DNA of 27,059 nt from an uncultured Collinsella sp. (GTDB lineage Bacteria; Actinomycetota; Coriobacteriia; Coriobacteriales; Coriobacteriaceae). Below the pieces are notes generated by a model. That model saw only the letters and a list, made by a program, of their open reading frames with translations. It was not told the origin of the DNA and ran no database searches. Position numbers and translations under genes: made by a program. Position 1 is the first letter of the stretch; the number at the start of each line of letters is the position of its first letter. This document shows, one piece after another, positions 25,678 to 27,059 of this stretch. Where the stretch lies: the NCBI GenBank assembly GCA_902464965.1, contig CABQLI010000022.1, positions 1-27,059 of the forward strand. Reading direction: 5' to 3'.

Positions 25678-27059
25678 TTACTCGCTATTATCCTCGCGTG
25701 CCGCGATCTTTTCCACGCGAACGGCGTTTTCCTGGGTGAGCGCAGCGCCCGTCAACGGGTCCCAACGCAACGGCGTATGGTCGAGCGGGCCCACGCCCAA
25801 GGCTTGAGCGCCACCGGCATCGGCGCCAAACGAACGCCCGCCGGGAGCGGCCGAGGTGAAGATGCACGCCGGATGCAGATAGGGCGTCGTCTCCACGCGC
25901 ACGCGGTCGCGGCCCATGTCGCTCACGAGTTCGACGATCTCGCCGTCGGCGATGCCCATGTGCGCAGCAGCATCGGCATTCATCTGCACGGCATCCAGGT
26001 CCGACCCAGCCTCGGCGGCCGCGAGTCTGCGCGAGGTATGTGACTCAAAGGGTCGATTGCCGCTAATGAGGCGAAACATCCCCGGGCTGGGCTCCACCAT
26101 CGGCGCAATCCAGCCTGGCACGCGCCCCAGGCCGGCTCGCTCCCATACGTCACTTGCCAGCGCAATCTTGCCGCCGGCGAGCGGAATCACCGGCTCGCCC
26201 GTGCGCGTCGGCAGCGCCACGCCGGTGTCGGCCCAGCCGTGCTCCTTGAACTCGTCCAAATCGATCCCAAAAGGCGCCACCTGGGCAGCCGCCAGATCGT
26301 CAGACGTAAACTGGAAGTACTCACCCACGCCACACGCCTGCGCCAGACAGGCAAAAATCTCCCGACCGGGACGCGTGTCGTCATGCTGCACAGGCAGCAC
26401 GGCGTTGCGGTAGAACACGCGCGCATCGTTAGCGCCCACGACCGTGCCTACACCGCGGTCGGCCTCCAGATACGTCACGTCGGGCAGCACGAAGTCGGAA
26501 GCGCGCGCCGTCTCGGACCAGCGAATGTCAATCGTCACGAGCAAGTCGAGCTGCTGCAAAATACCCAACCAAGCCTGTGCATTGCCATAGCCCGCACCAG
26601 GGTTACTGGCATAGACGATGAGCCCACGCAAATCGCCGGCAAGAATCGACTGACCGATGGTCGTGCACAGGCCGCGCACCGGATCGACCAGCGGATAGCG
26701 CTCGGACCCCAGCTTGGGCCCGCACGGCACCGGCGGCGTCGCAAAGCGTGCGGGATCGAGGTCGCCCAACACAAGCGGCGTGGGCGGGTTGAGGGCACCG
26801 CCCTCATGCCCGATGCAGCCCAGCAGCACATCGACCAAGCAGATAGCGCGCGCGGTCTGGGTGCTATTGGCATACGCGATGCCGATGCCACCATGAAAGC
26901 CTGCATCCACCACAGCGGCAGGCGCGGCGGCAGCTAGCTCGCGCGCCGTGGCGACAATCTCTGCGGCCGGCACGTCGCACATCGACTCGGCCCACTCGGG
27001 CGTCCAAGCACGGGCCGCCTGCGCCAGCTCGTCAAAACCCGTAGTATAGCGGTCCACGA
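25678..27059 (-). CDS. Molybdopterin oxidoreductase, DMSO-reductase family, C-terminal part (5' end beyond window)
   Basis: 460 codons are present; the N-terminus, with any [4Fe-4S] site and the Mo-ligand residue (Cys, Ser or Sec), is outside. The visible portion has the family's third domain (YTTGFDELAQAARAWTPEW, near the window edge; IVYASNPGAGYGNAQAW; DIRWSETARASDFVLPDVTYLEADRGVGT) and the C-terminal MGD-binding domain (ISGNRPFESHTSRR, VQMNADAAAHMGIADGEIVELVSDMG). The YTTGFDEL segment and overall look recall polysulfide, thiosulfate or arsenate reductases (PsrA/PhsA type) more than formate dehydrogenase H, but this is uncertain. It is directly upstream of selA on the same strand, and its cofactor would need MobA, encoded 4 kb downstream. 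Confidence 0.85.
   Translation of the reverse strand, partial: VDRYTTGFDELAQAARAWTPEWAESMCDVPAAEIVATARELAAAAPAAVVDAGFHGGIGIAYANSTQTARAICLVDVLLGCIGHEGGALNPPTPLVLGDLDPARFATPPVPCGPKLGSERYPLVDPVRGLCTTIGQSILAGDLRGLIVYASNPGAGYGNAQAWLGILQQLDLLVTIDIRWSETARASDFVLPDVTYLEADRGVGTVVGANDARVFYRNAVLPVQHDDTRPGREIFACLAQACGVGEYFQFTSDDLAAAQVAPFGIDLDEFKEHGWADTGVALPTRTGEPVIPLAGGKIALASDVWERAGLGRVPGWIAPMVEPSPGMFRLISGNRPFESHTSRRLAAAEAGSDLDAVQMNADAAAHMGIADGEIVELVSDMGRDRVRVETTPYLHPACIFTSAAPGGRSFGADAGGAQALGVGPLDHTPLRWDPLTGAALTQENAVRVEKIAAREDNSE

Overview
The window is a high-GC stretch of an actinobacterial chromosome, most likely a gut Coriobacteriia close to Collinsella. This is inferred from the protein sequences, the tig-clpP-clpX-valS-folC order and dense intergenic palindromes; no database search was possible. 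No phage, insertion sequence or CRISPR-cas locus is visible. Most genes are on the minus strand.

Layout. Positions 1-1434 hold the 5' part of thrS and a small membrane zinc-ribbon protein, both minus. A gene-free stretch (1435-1920) contains a very regular array of six alternating 16-nt repeats. Positions 1921-5174 (+) hold a three-gene redox cluster: a GlpA-like flavoprotein with an [2Fe-2S] domain, a second flavoprotein that is frameshifted here, and a DUF1667 cysteine protein. An M24 aminopeptidase follows (5414-6502, +). Positions 6854-15120 (minus) are housekeeping: tRNA-Leu(UAG), tig, clpP, clpX, valS and folC. Positions 15261-19006 (minus) encode a two-subunit molybdenum hydroxylase of the XdhD/YgfM type, and gdhA follows at 19236-20591. 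Positions 20848-27059 (minus) hold, in transcription order, a molybdopterin oxidoreductase (cut by the window edge), selA, selB, the selenocysteine tRNA selC, mobA, and a DUF3343 protein with a cysteine-rich N-terminus.

How the genes relate. The right half is a selenium-molybdenum neighbourhood. SelA, SelB and selC supply most of the selenocysteine-decoding machinery; selD is not in the window. MobA makes the guanine-dinucleotide form of the molybdenum cofactor used by DMSO-reductase-family enzymes such as the one upstream of selA. DUF3343 proteins and XdhD-type hydroxylases are associated in other bacteria with selenium used as a labile cofactor. The left half is ordinary translation and proteolysis genes plus a glycerol-3-phosphate-dehydrogenase-like cluster that may be inactivated by its frameshift.

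The most unusual signal is between the genes. There are four unrelated families of structured repeats: (1) the alternating 16-nt array at 1534-1751; (2) a 25-17-25 palindrome present three times (5235, 6773, 19090); (3) two nested palindromes on either side of valS that share a 44-nt core with a compensatory base-pair change, inside outer arms that differ between copies but are self-complementary in each; (4) a 160-bp inverted repeat at 6551-6710 enclosing a terminator. None is explained by a known feature type that I can recognise.
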